Shown here: positions 48,117 through 59,300 of the stretch, piece by piece
How positions within the stretch are numbered: the stretch's first letter is position 1
Layout: each line of letters begins with the position of its first letter
DNA from: Ptychodera flava
Taxonomy: Eukaryota; Hemichordata; Enteropneusta; Ptychoderidae
Direction: 5' to 3'
NCBI RefSeq assembly: GCF_041260155.1
Contig: NC_091928.1
Span: 42,345,327 to 42,409,326, forward strand
Length of the DNA: 64,000 nt
The notes under the pieces: model-generated
The model's database searches: none
What the model was told of the DNA's origin: nothing
What the model saw: the letters and a program-made list of their open reading frames with translations, nothing else
Program-made: the position numbers and the translations under genes

Positions 48117-49535
48117 AAGTGAAAATGTGTTCGCGATCAAATCTTCCTATATTTTTTTCAGAATTTTCGACAAAATCATTGCTTCTTAAATCTTTTGTAA
48201 AATATAAAATACTAAAATAAAAATGCGATGTGCCATGTCTCCAGATTTCTAAAATATCGTTCGTTGACCGTTCGACGGAATACTCATTTCGCAAACTTGT
48301 GACGCAGTTGAAATTCAATACTGACTGCCAAATAATCTTAATGAGACGAGATCATTCTACATGTAGACATCCTCCAAATTATCCAACCATTCGCGTTAGA
48401 GTTCAGCTCGCTTAGAGTATCATAACATTCTTCGGCCTTCGTTTAGATCGACCCTAATCTCTCCCATTTAGGAAATAAATACACAAGCTACCTTGACAAA
48501 ACTTCGTGCACCATCCAGGACCAAACGCACTACAAATCTGTCTTGACGTCATCATCTCCTTACATGGTAATCGGCATACCGTATTTTTAGCAAAGGAGAC
48601 ACAGATTACGTCGGGGTATTCAGTTTCAAAACGTATTACATTGTGTGATGTTGTCAAAAAAAGGTAATGTTACTGCAGTGGTATAAATTACAAAACACAA
48701 AAGTTCAAATCAGTTTATTTTGGACTGACTTTACCCAACATTTCATATTGTTTCTTATGCCAGATTTGACCACGTGCTTACTGGCGACCCTTTACATGCA
48801 AATTTTGTGTCAAATGGTGTGTTCTCCTTGAAAAACAAACGTACGATTTCTAAATGAAGGAGGCGAAATTGCCCTCAAGACTCGAAACCACCCTTTACAG
48901 GGTGTACCTAGCTATTTTGAACGAGCTTCTCGAATCTGCAGCTCTATTTCGAAATGATGGTCTGGTTTTCTCAGCTCAAGGATAAGTGTTCTCCATCGCT
49001 GTGGGCATTACTATTCTCAACTGGGGGTACAGTTTCCAGTCGTAATGTTTTTCATTGTGTCCGGGATATAAAACCTTTCCTTTTCAAACTTTCACTTTGA
49101 TTAACACCAGTCCACATCTTGTCAGTGATTAAACATGTTTCAAGTTTAAATGTTTAATTCTGGTCTCGAGCCCTCCTGTTTGACCAAACTGAAATTACCC
49201 CTCCCACTTTGGCTCGTCCAGTGGGTGTAGCAAGGGTCGTGCCATCGCCTAGAAAACGGAGGGTGCATAATTGTTGCATTTCGATACACATTTTGATTAT
49301 ATTCAGAAGATTTTGTGGCAAAAACTCAGATAGAGAAGCATTAATATTCACATCTCACTTATTCAAGACTGGCTGAGAGCAGCACTTCCATTCAGTTAAC
49401 TCATTACGCCATTTATTATGCCAAGAAAGATGAAGCCAAGACATTTTGCCCTCCCTGGTCTCAGCCAGAAATGGTTATACCTTACAGAGTTTTTTCCCAC
49501 GGAATGAAAACAAATGTACTTGGGCTGAGGCCCAA
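48117..49535. other. HARBI1 intron 1, nothing further recognised
   Basis: No coding similarity or terminal repeats are seen in this part of the intron. Confidence 0.4.
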
Positions 49536-49539
49536 GTAC

Positions 49540-49577
<38 letters not shown>

Positions 49578-49612
49578 TAATAATAATAACAACAACAACA
49601 ACAACAATAACT
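49540..49612. repeat. (ATA)n/(ACA)n trinucleotide array
   Basis: ATA units followed by ACA units, in HARBI1 intron 1. Confidence 0.9.
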
Positions 49613-50683
49613 ACAATAGTGATGGGATGATGGCAGAAAAATGACTGGCAGTGAATTCTGGCTGTATCCAGGGTAAAAATGCCAAGTTTGAGTTTTAAAA
49701 AGATAACACTACATTCTATATGTATGACAGTGAGTTTGCAAATCCATTGTCTGCATATTGCAGCTAGAAGTTTCCAATCTAAGCTAATATTTTCAACATT
49801 CCTGAAGTGCAGAAAATTAAGAAAAACTAGAAAAATGCATCATATATGAGCAAAATCTATTCAGGCATTTTTTGTATATATTTGTAAGGATATGGAAAAA
49901 TATTGTCATGAACAATGGAAAATAGTGATTGGGAATAAAAATTTATCCCAGCACAAAATGAACAATTTGTAATAGGCTCAAAAGGAACGTACTTAACTTA
50001 AAACTTTCATCTGCCTTAAGTTTTTCAAGACTACGTGTTAGGTTTTTTGACCAGATAAAAATATTAAACATTGAAATAGCTTTAAATGTTGCATGGCTTA
50101 CTTGAATCTTTTGTCTACATAAAAAATAAACAGCAATGAGACATGTGCTAAAATGACACTTTTTAGAAAAAAAGTAACTATACCAATGAATGAATGAACG
50201 AACGAGTGAATAACTGATGAATGAATGAATGAATGTCAAAACTAGCTAAAATGCCAAAACAGCAATCAGGGGAAATAGATTAACAAGTTAATAATATCCT
50301 GAAGGAATTCGGAATTCGGGCATTTCCACTATCTTAACCCCTTCACGACTTAAATAATCAATATTTAAACTTACTCTGAATTTATACCCCAACCATAGGA
50401 TGACGAAGGCTACATTTAGGTATCTGTGCAACCGCTTACAGAACAGAATACACCGTGTCCACACAAGACTACGTTTGGCTGTCTCTGTAGATCGGCGTAT
50501 TGCTATAACGTTATGGGGCTGAGCTACTAAACTGCGAATGACCGAACCATTGGTCATCTTTTTGGTGTTGCAAGGTCAACTGCCTGTGAAATATTTAGAG
50601 AAACTTGCCAAGTCATCTGTGAAGTGCTATTAAAAGAAGTGATACAGTTCCCTACACAGCGTAACATGCAGGTTAGTTTCCCC

Positions 50684-51039
50684 TTAAGGTAGAACGCACC
50701 TCGGGGACAGAAATTTGGGCTTTCAAATCTTATCAATTTTCTTCTGACCTACAACTTGTGGGGGCTCATTTTGAATCTCTCGGTGAAAGAAAAGTTTTCA
50801 CCGTCTTAGTTTTTGAAAATCGAAAATTTTATTTTTTCCATAGAGTTAACACGGGGATGGCGGCCATTTTGGATTTCAAATATCGGAAATCGCAAGTTAC
50901 TTGTCTCTCTAGTACCAAAGTTTGCACGGTGACCCCTGATTTTTATTCTTGCTTTGGTAAGAGAATGGTTGAAAGTTTCACTGAGGAAAGTTTGAGCAAA
51001 AGTTTAAGTCTTTCACTTTCGAGGTGCATACTACCTTAA
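50684..51039. mobile_element. TTAA-flanked MITE, family 1, copy D
   Basis: The best-kept copy: 356 bases from TTAA to TTAA, with ends GGTAGAACGCACCTCGGGG and CGAGGTGCATACTACC. It sits 12 bases inside HARBI1 intron 2, just past the splice donor, so it did not destroy the donor. Confidence 0.9.
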
Positions 51040-51534
51040 ACTAGTTGTATTAGGACAATACATCCACATAAGCTTCAGAATGTATTCATAAAGACATGCA
51101 TTTACTCACTCACAATATTATGAAATTTCTTTTGTATTTTGAGCATTCCTTGAAACTTCCATCTGTGCATCAGTATACTATACTTAAATAAAGTGCCATA
51201 CTTTTTAGACGTATCTGATATGCACCATTTAAAAGCTAAGCCACCAAATAAAACAAGAAATAATTACATTAACACATGAATTCATTGAAAAATGAAAGGC
51301 ATGATTGGTAAGAGATGTGATGATATGGACTGGGCAGATGGAGTTTTTAGAAGCCTTCTTTGAATGCCCTGAGTCTATACTAATGCCTTAAACTTAGACC
51401 AGTATCAGATTTTTTATGAGAATAATGTAAAACCCAGAGAAATATCAGTACTTCACAAGCAGAATATTACTCTATTGAGCCATCAGGAGTATATTTTTAA
51501 TTTCATATTACTCCTTTCCTCAGCCACCCCACCC

Positions 51535-51577
51535 ACACCCACCCACATACACACACCCACACACACATATATGTATG

Positions 51578-51672
<95 letters not shown>
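51535..51672. repeat. Compound (CA)/(AT)/(GT) microsatellite
   Basis: CACACCCA units, then ATGT, AT and finally GT dinucleotides, inside HARBI1 intron 2, 90 bases before exon 3. Confidence 0.95.
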
Positions 51673-51674
<2 letters not shown>

Positions 51675-52459
51675 ATGAATGTATGTATATAAACACTTCA
51701 AGCTTCCTGTAAGTTTGCATATCAAGTAGTAACTATTAAATTTTCTTTTTTTTCTCTCCTCAGAGTATAGTAGATGGATTCCGTGTCAAATGGGGTTTCC
51801 CACAAGTGGGCGGTGCCATAGATGGAACTCACATTCCAATACTTGCTCCAGAATTAAACCCATCAGACTACTTCAATCGGAAAGGATTTTACTCAATCAT
51901 TCTTCAAGCTATATCAGATGACAATTACTGTTTCACAAATGTATGTGTTGGTTGGGCTGGCAGTGTTCATGACGCAAGGGTATTTTCAAACTCAGGCATC
52001 TTCAGGAAATTGCAACAAAATAATCTCTTCCCTAATACCACAGAAAATATATCTGGTGTTGATGTACCATTGGTCTTGCTAGGTGATCCAGCAAACCCCC
52101 TGCTTCCAAATTTAATGAAACCATTCTCTGATAATGGTAGACTGACTCCAGAACAAAATCAATATAGTAAAAGACTGAGCAGTGCAAGAATTGTGATTGA
52201 AAATGCTTTTGGTAGGGCTAAGGGTAGGTGGCGATGTCTGCTTAAGAGGAATGATTGTAATTTAGATATCATACCAACTATAATTTCTGCATGTTGTATC
52301 CTGCACAATCTTTGTGAGTTCCATCGCAATCCATTTAATGACCGGTGGCTTGAGGGAATTGATGATTTTGAAGGGCCGAATGAACATGGTAATGTACCAG
52401 ATGACATTACTGGTACTATTATTAGACAAGCCATTTTGGAACACTTTCAGAATGAGTAA

Positions 52460-53690
52460 AAGAAATTGCTGTTTGTTTTATGCTGCTATTAAGGTTGGTG
52501 ACTACCAATACCAAGAATATTGTCACTCATGTTCTAGAAATCACATATTTTATAGCTGGAAGGTAGAGGATAAAAAAGTGACTAGGAAAATAGCTGTTCC
52601 AATTCTACTTTTTGAGATAATGTGCATTCAATCATACATTACCCCATAATTCTGAGCACCAGATGACACATGACTTTATTGCAAATTTGATCCCTTGCCT
52701 GTTGTTCTAACAGTGATTGAATAATCCTTCTGCATAGTAGCTGCAATATTAACTTTGATTGTTTCCATGCTAGGATGGTTCTATATTTTTGCATTACAAG
52801 TATGCTATGTGTTGATTTCTTGAAGAGAATTATAATTTATTGCACAGTGCATAAATTTGGTTCCATCCCTACTTATGAATTAGTATTTGATGTGATGTTA
52901 GGTTTTCAAATAGGTTAACATGCCATTCTGTCTCTAAAAACAGTCAGAGCTTTTGTAACTGGGGTTTAATGACAATATTTATTGTTTACATGGAAATGAT
53001 AAACACAAGAATAAACCTTGAATAGATTCCATGTACATTTTTGTAGTCTTCCCCTTTTCTTGTTGAAAACCTTCAGTACATAATACAACACAACACATTT
53101 CATTGATTTGTACCAACACTGGATGATGTGTGGCCATCAGAAAAAATGAATTTTTGTTTGTTACTGAAGTTACTACTATCTTCAAATGATCAAGTGTTCA
53201 TCATTTCATTTCAATTTTTTGGAGTAAAGATGAAAAAATGAGCTTACTAGCAGTCTGTTGAAAAGAACAAGTCAAAATATGAAAAATATTACCCACCAAA
53301 GCTGTGGAAACTTGTGAATGTCGGAAGGTAATACAGACTTTGAAAGTACGCAATACATAAAGGCAGATTTGATTTAAAAATAACATTAAAGCCAGTGTGT
53401 CACTCTCACTTTGCATTTGACATATTTTTTGACAAGGTGCTTGATAAAGTAACTACAGAAGTTCACATGAAATACAGAAGTGTTGGTAACACCAAGAAAG
53501 TAGCATATTTTAATTTTCACAAATGAATATATTTGGAGTACTATTCTTCGAGAGGCTGTTGAAAATATGAGCTCACTCAACTTTCACTTTATTTAAATAC
53601 CAATGTGGTTATTAAAGATAGTGTGATAGGTTTGTATGTTTATTTTACATAAAAAAAAACAAAAATTATCTTTTTCATGCAATATTTACC
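52460..53690. other. 3' flank of the HARBI1-like gene
   Basis: AT-rich, no gene or TIR recognised. It may contain the 3' untranslated region of the transposase. Confidence 0.4.
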
Positions 53691-53805
53691 TTACACTATG
53701 ACCTTTAAAGATGGCGTCTATTCAGTACAAACGGATGGACGATGATGGAAAATCAAATTATTTGCTAAGCTCCGCATCGCTGACAGCGAAGCTAAGAAAA
53801 GTAAA
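53691..53805 (+). repeat. Dispersed-repeat tail, second copy of the 42.1-kb type
   Basis: TACAAACGGATGGACGATG is followed by AGCTCCGCATCGCTGACAGC and GAAGCTAAG. The short hairpin CGCTG-A-CAGCG sits inside a weaker outer stem AGCT...AGCT. Related in order to 42165..42240. Confidence 0.5.
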
Positions 53806-54059
53806 CAGTGTTAAAATTGTGGCTTAAAAACTTAACCGGTGACTATGATAAGACAATTCAAGTCATCGTTGATAACACAGTCCCAACTTGTTTAAAGGTA
53901 CTTTAATTACAAGTACTCAGAGAGGATAAGGTCCTCCTCTTTGATTAGGTCTGTGATAAAAATACTATGATACAGATGGACCTTAATGGCTGAGAATGAG
54001 TTCCATGGTAGTGAAACATAAAACCAATGTAGGCCGCCATCCAAATTACAAAAAAAAGG

Positions 54060-54525
54060 TCATTAAATGAGTCAATTAGTAATAAATCGACAGGATGTTG
54101 CCAAACATTTTTTGCATCCTATCCTAACACAGACAGATTACCACCGGCGGTACCATATTTCATAAAGTTTTATGCAGTGCCTCTGAACATTCATCCTGAA
54201 CAAAAATTCATATGTAAAAGCAAACTAACAATCAATTTAAATGATACTGCTAACTGTCATTGAATTGTATTTACAACACTATGAGATCAACATCTGTACC
54301 AAGTTTCATCAAATTTGACGCAGTATTTGTGGATATATCACTCTAATTAGGAAAGTTCATTACATATGCAATTACAAATTAATTAAAATGACACTGATAA
54401 ATGTCTTTTTCACTGTTTAAAGCAATGTCAGCTTAACATTTGTACCAAGTTTCATGAAATTTGATGCAGTATTTCCTGACATATCAGCCTAATTACAAAA
54501 TTCAATAATTGAAATGATACTGCTA
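54060..54525. repeat. Two-unit tandem repeat, about 155 bp
   Basis: Two related blocks, marked by TGTACCAAGTTTCATCAAATT (54295) and its near copy at 54441. A third weaker unit may lie at 54145. It abuts the 148-bp array without a gap and could be part of one composite element. Confidence 0.6.
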
Positions 54526-56310
54526 CAGGTCAATGTCCTTGTATCAACTTTGAATGATACTGGTGGAAATATGTCTGAGTTATGGCACTGTACATGAAAA
54601 AATTGTAACAAAATTGCTGCCACGCAACCATATTTGATCTTACCATCTAAAAGATCAACATGCATATGTATGGCATAAGTCATTGTCCATGTACCAACTT
54701 TGAATAAAATTTGTTGAGACTTGCCAGAGTTATGGCTCTCGACATAAAAAAATAACAAAAAGGCCGCCATAAGGCCGCATTGGATTATATGTCGTGAACA
54801 AATCGACGTACATATGTATAACATAAGTCAATGTCCTAATACCAACTTTGAATAATTGGTCGAGATATTATTCCCTAATATTTTTCTTCGTTCAGCGATG
54901 GAAAATACGAGTGACGAAATGACCGTGTCACCACGAGTCGAAATACTTATCACATGCACAAGCCAAGAATTCGTTATTTTTTGCAAAATAAAATAAGTTT
55001 TCCATGACGATTCAACGTTTAAACTTTTGAACTACTTTAGGAATAAATATCAGTACGCTGTGCACAAGTTGTCAATCATTTCCAGCCGTCCGTCGTGTGC
55101 GTGAACGCTCATGTTCATTCGTGTGTGGAGCAAATGACAGCTCTCGGTCACATGTAGGCTACCTTCCGCAAAGTTAAACTCTATTTCAAAGATAGCATAG
55201 TCCTAGAAATTATCACAGACGAAGATACGCTATTTTTCGGGAACAAATATTGAGTGAATCTCGACGGCGCGAACACTGTAAACGTCGCGTCTGACCCTGT
55301 TTGCAATGCATGTAGGGAACCAATGGTATACGCGACCAGCTTCGAGTTCGTTGTTTCCGCAAATTATTCACGTAATTCCTTCGGAATATACAGGCGGTAC
55401 ACTCTTGTGTTTACATTGTTCGGATTAGTAATGTCGTAGTCTGTGAAAATATTGATTTCATTACATGACTTTTGATCGTGGGAGAAACATCGGCCGCCAT
55501 GTTGTTTGTTTACATATTTACGAGCACATCGAAGATCGACAAAAAAAGGTCCGACACACCAAAATTGATGACATAGACGCGGGTTGACGTGACGTAGAAC
55601 GACCAGAGAATAAATCCCGTATTTTTTGCTCGGAGACGACAAACTTGGCTTGTGCATGAATCGGTTGATACATGTCTGAGCTTTGGTTGCGGACATGAAA
55701 AAATCGTAACAAAATGGTCGCCATGCATCCATATATTCAATCTTATCGTAAAACAAAGCAATGTGCATATGCATGACATAGGTCAATTCCGTGCCACACG
55801 TGCCTGAGTTATGGTAAATGACATGGAAACATTATGGCAGACATGCAGCCATATTGGATCATATCATACAACAAATTGACGAGGATATGAATGACATAGG
55901 TCAATGTTCTTGTACCAACTTTGAATCAAATCGGTTGAGATGTGCCCGAGTTATGGCTAGGTACTATAAAATCGTACCAAATGGCCTAATGCCGGCAATA
56001 TTGGATCACATCGTGCAACAAATTGACGTGTATATGTGTGACATAGGTCCATGTCCTTGTACTAACTTTGAATCAAATTGGCTAAAAGGTGCCTGATATG
56101 GCTCCATACATGAAAAAATCATAACAAAATGGCCGCACGGTGGCCATATTGGATCATTTCATATATAAGGTAGTCCTTGTACCAAGTTTGAATAAAATCA
56201 CTTCAGGCATCACTGAGATATCTGCGTGGACAGACGGACGGATGCACACACGCACGGACATGACCAAACCTATAAGTCCCCCCGGAAAATGTTCGTAGGG
56301 ACAAACTACT
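54500..56310 (+). mobile_element. 148-bp satellite with terminal hairpin, element 3 of the tail family
   Basis: Seven or so units marked by TCAATGTCCTTGTACCAACT at about 54532, 54680, 54826, 55771, 55890, 56046 and 56170. Each unit also has AAATGGCCGCCAT-like and ATTGACGTGCATATGTATG lines. The last unit runs into the tail at 56213..56307: GAGATATCTGCGTGGACAGAC, CATGACCAAACCTATAAG and the CCCC hairpin. An unrelated piece splits the array at about 54865..55640. The tail matches elements 1 and 2. Confidence 0.65.
54865..55645. mobile_element. Insertion within the 148-bp array
   Basis: About 780 bases interrupt a satellite unit. Near its ends lie CATGCACAAGCCAAG (54954) and the complement (near 55645..55660), an inverted pair. 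Exact ends and target repeats are not clear. No coding similarity. Confidence 0.4.
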
Positions 56311-56317
56311 ATAGAAT

Positions 56318-59300
56318 TTATTTGTTTGTAATCACATTAATGGAGTCAGACAGAATACTATCACTGAAGACATCTTGATCATATAATTCATGTAATACAG
56401 GTGGTTGCTGCATTGCAATGAAACTGACAGGGTTTCTTTGGTGGTATACTTCAAACAGTGGTTGCTGAGAGTGTGGTGCTGATGGTGACTGTACTGATGT
56501 TGGTGGTGGTGGTGAAGTATGGTGTGGTTGAGGGCTTGAATTGTAATAATTTGCACCATGATCTCTTTGTGCAAACTGAAGAAACATTCTAAACATTTGC
56601 ATTCCATGTTGCCTATTTAACTCTTGTTGTTCCCTTTCAAATCTCAGTCGCCTCTCTTCAAAATCCCACATCCTCTGCTTTTCTTCCTGTAGCATCCTCT
56701 CATATTCTGCTTCTCTTTCTTCTCTCTTTCTTTCGACATCTTCAAACTTTTTGTCACGTTTCTGCTCATGTACTAGGTGTCTCTCCATGCACTTGTCCAT
56801 TACCTTCTGTAACTTTGAATCACATTCATGTCGCTTTTTCTGTTGTTCTTCTAAAGGTATAAAAACATAACTGTATTTAGTTCGTCACATATTTATTTGC
56901 CTCAATATGTATGAAAATGTTAGGAAATTTCAGACACAAACTTTCTTAGTCCTATTCAATCCTTGTTTGAAACATACTTATTGTATTGTTGCAAGGACAG
57001 TCTGGTAGGTGTCCGATATAAATGCAGATTTCAACAAAAAGTGTAAAACCAAGTGGAAAATGTTTAATCTGTAAATATTAAGAACAAAGCACCTATTATA
57101 ATAAAAATATCGGTTTCTATACACTAATTCCCTATTTTTTGGAAATTGACCAGGTAGAGAGACTAGATACCACCATCACCAGCAATGTAAGAAATTACAA
57201 TGAAATCTGTGGCATTTACAAAAATACCAGTACTTGTGTACAGATTAAAATAATATGAATTCTGTTTGAATATAAGATACATGGTTCATGAAAGCACACA
57301 GTCAGCAATGGATGGATTTTTATCAATGCAATACTTTATGACTCCAGTGAGGGCATTGTTTACATGAGTGAGACCTGCTGGCCTTGTTTGCTATGGTACC
57401 TAATCTTTGGAGAGTGCCCTCAATAAAAAGAATCAGTGTCAGCCAACATTTTGCAAGAGTGAATAAAGAAAACCATAGTCCTTTAACTCTTTGTTTTACG
57501 TCAACATGCATATGGGCATAGGTCATTGAAGATTTTCATAAAAAAACTCATAGTGTATTTGATTAGGACTCTGCTGTCTACAGAAATTTTTTTACAAATT
57601 TTGTAAAATGTGTCTTGAAAACGAGCATGAAGCTTCTGCAATCATTCTTTAATAGACCCAAACTGCATGGAAACAGACAAGCAATTATAAACTAGTGTAT
57701 GCTAAATTTTGCATGTACATTTTTGAACTGCTGACCTTTCAAAATTTTGAGTGGAATCAAAATGTAAAATCTAATTACTTTAGCCTAAAGGTCATAACAA
57801 GCTATGATCTTTTCACGGAGCATGACACAGAACGAGATCTATTTTGAGGAGCAAAGAATTACATACCACGTCTTTGTTCAACACCACTTTTTGGTCTTTC
57901 CTGTGGGCTTTGAGCTGTGGAAGTATCTTCCTCTGTCACTGGGAGTGTGAAGAATAAAAAATACCATAAAAAACTATATATTAAATCAACAGCCCTTTCA
58001 ATTTCTGCCAAAATCACTTTTTTTATTTTCCCCAATTCATTTCAAATATTCAAATATACATAGCACAATTCTTGTCTCTATTAAATTGACATCTTTATCA
58101 TCACCTTTGAATCTAGCTGTATTTTACCCAAGTATCATTTTCAACTTCATGATGATAGAAAAAAAGAGAATAGCACAAAAAGATTATCACTTGAAAGCAT
58201 TCAACACAAGATAAAAATATAACATTCCTCCAAAAATCAGGAAGATGTATCATTATTTTTTCAGACACAACATTTGAACTTTTACAAGTTGAAAATATCC
58301 CATTTTAATTTGATCACCAGAAAAGTTGAATTTTTTACAAGTTAGCCATTTCGGATTGTAGTATTTTTTCCAGTTGAATTAAAAAGGGTTTTTATGGTTT
58401 ATCTCTTAATCTTGGTGGCATACATATAGTACTACAAATGTCATAGCATATAGCCTTTGCTATGATCTTTGCTAGGTGAATGACATAGAACAAGATCCAT
58501 TATTGAGGAGCCTGCCTCAATTACCTACCTTGCCTCAGTTCAGCACCACTTTTCGGTCTTTCATGTGGGCTACGAGCTGTATCTTCCTGTGTCACTGGGA
58601 GTGGGGGAAGAAAACTTTTCAGTTATTATTAAATCTGTTGCTCTTGATAACATAGATTTTGTACATATTTTGGAAGAAGACTGTCCACCTTGAGAACACA
58701 CAAAAACCATGTTCAATCTCAGATTAGTTTACAGGAAAAGTAATTTTAGGCCTTGAGTTGGATGAGGCAGCCATTTCAAACTAAGAATTCTTTGACAAAT
58801 AGATAGGAATGACTATAAACAGTACACTATTGGAAAGCTTTTGATATGCATCTGTGCCATTGACGTACCAATTTTTTACCTGAGAATCACATGATAGGAA
58901 ATTTAAAACATTTCAAAAATCAATTTTCCTCGCTTCCTGTGACAATGTTGCCATTTGCACAGTGGATTGCTGTTTTAGTGTTCTCAAAAAGGGTGTCTGT
59001 GAATTCTTTTAATTATTTACCTTCTGAAGTTAAACATTTTACACTATCATTTTGATAGCCCAAAAGTAAATATTGTGTCACAAAAATTGAAGGCATGTAA
59101 AACAAATCTGAGCCACACTTCTGTACTAACTTACCTCCAACCTTTTAGAGAATGAAGTTGGTGTGCCCCTTTGCCAACTTGGCTATCTGAAAGGTCGGAA
59201 ATAGGTTGGTTTGCAAGATGGCATAGGCCCAACGACATTAGCTGTGTAAAAAGTTTGAAGCAAGTAAGTTTGCAAGTTGGCACAGATTCAAGAAAGACAG

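Larger units (their letters stand above)
44770..52459 (+). pseudogene. PIF/Harbinger transposase, HARBI1-like (three exons, exon 2 broken)
   Basis: Exon 1 is 44770..45122 (ATGGCGTTTG start), exon 2 is 50399..50671 and exon 3 is 51764..52459. Junctions are TTCAG|gtgagc, accatag|GATGACG, ATGCAG|gttagt and ctcctcag|AGTATA. Exon 1 ends with the Harbinger line SRTWWEEVVMGSWGDAEW then VENFR; exon 2 goes on with MTKATFRYLCNRLQ and a helix-turn-helix around TIGHLFGVARSTACEIF; exon 3 is the catalytic domain. Its DDE residues are present: GAIDGTH (Asp at 51821), LLGDPANPLLP and RIVIENAFGRAKGRW, plus CILHNLCE at the C-terminus. Harbinger transposases cut and paste with a 3-bp TWA duplication. Exon 2 has an in-frame TGA after ITLWG and a frameshift within some 30 bases, so the gene as read is dead, though exons 1 and 3 are open. 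An intact product would be near 440 residues. The introns have grown by insertions to 5.3 and 1.1 kb. It faces the partner gene at 56318. Confidence 0.85.

Noticed and set aside
47845-48318. Minus-strand frame of 157 codons
   Set aside because: It runs through the Mutator-like MITE and across its border.
55364-55786. Minus-strand frame of 140 codons
   Set aside because: It spans the border between the unassigned insertion and satellite units.
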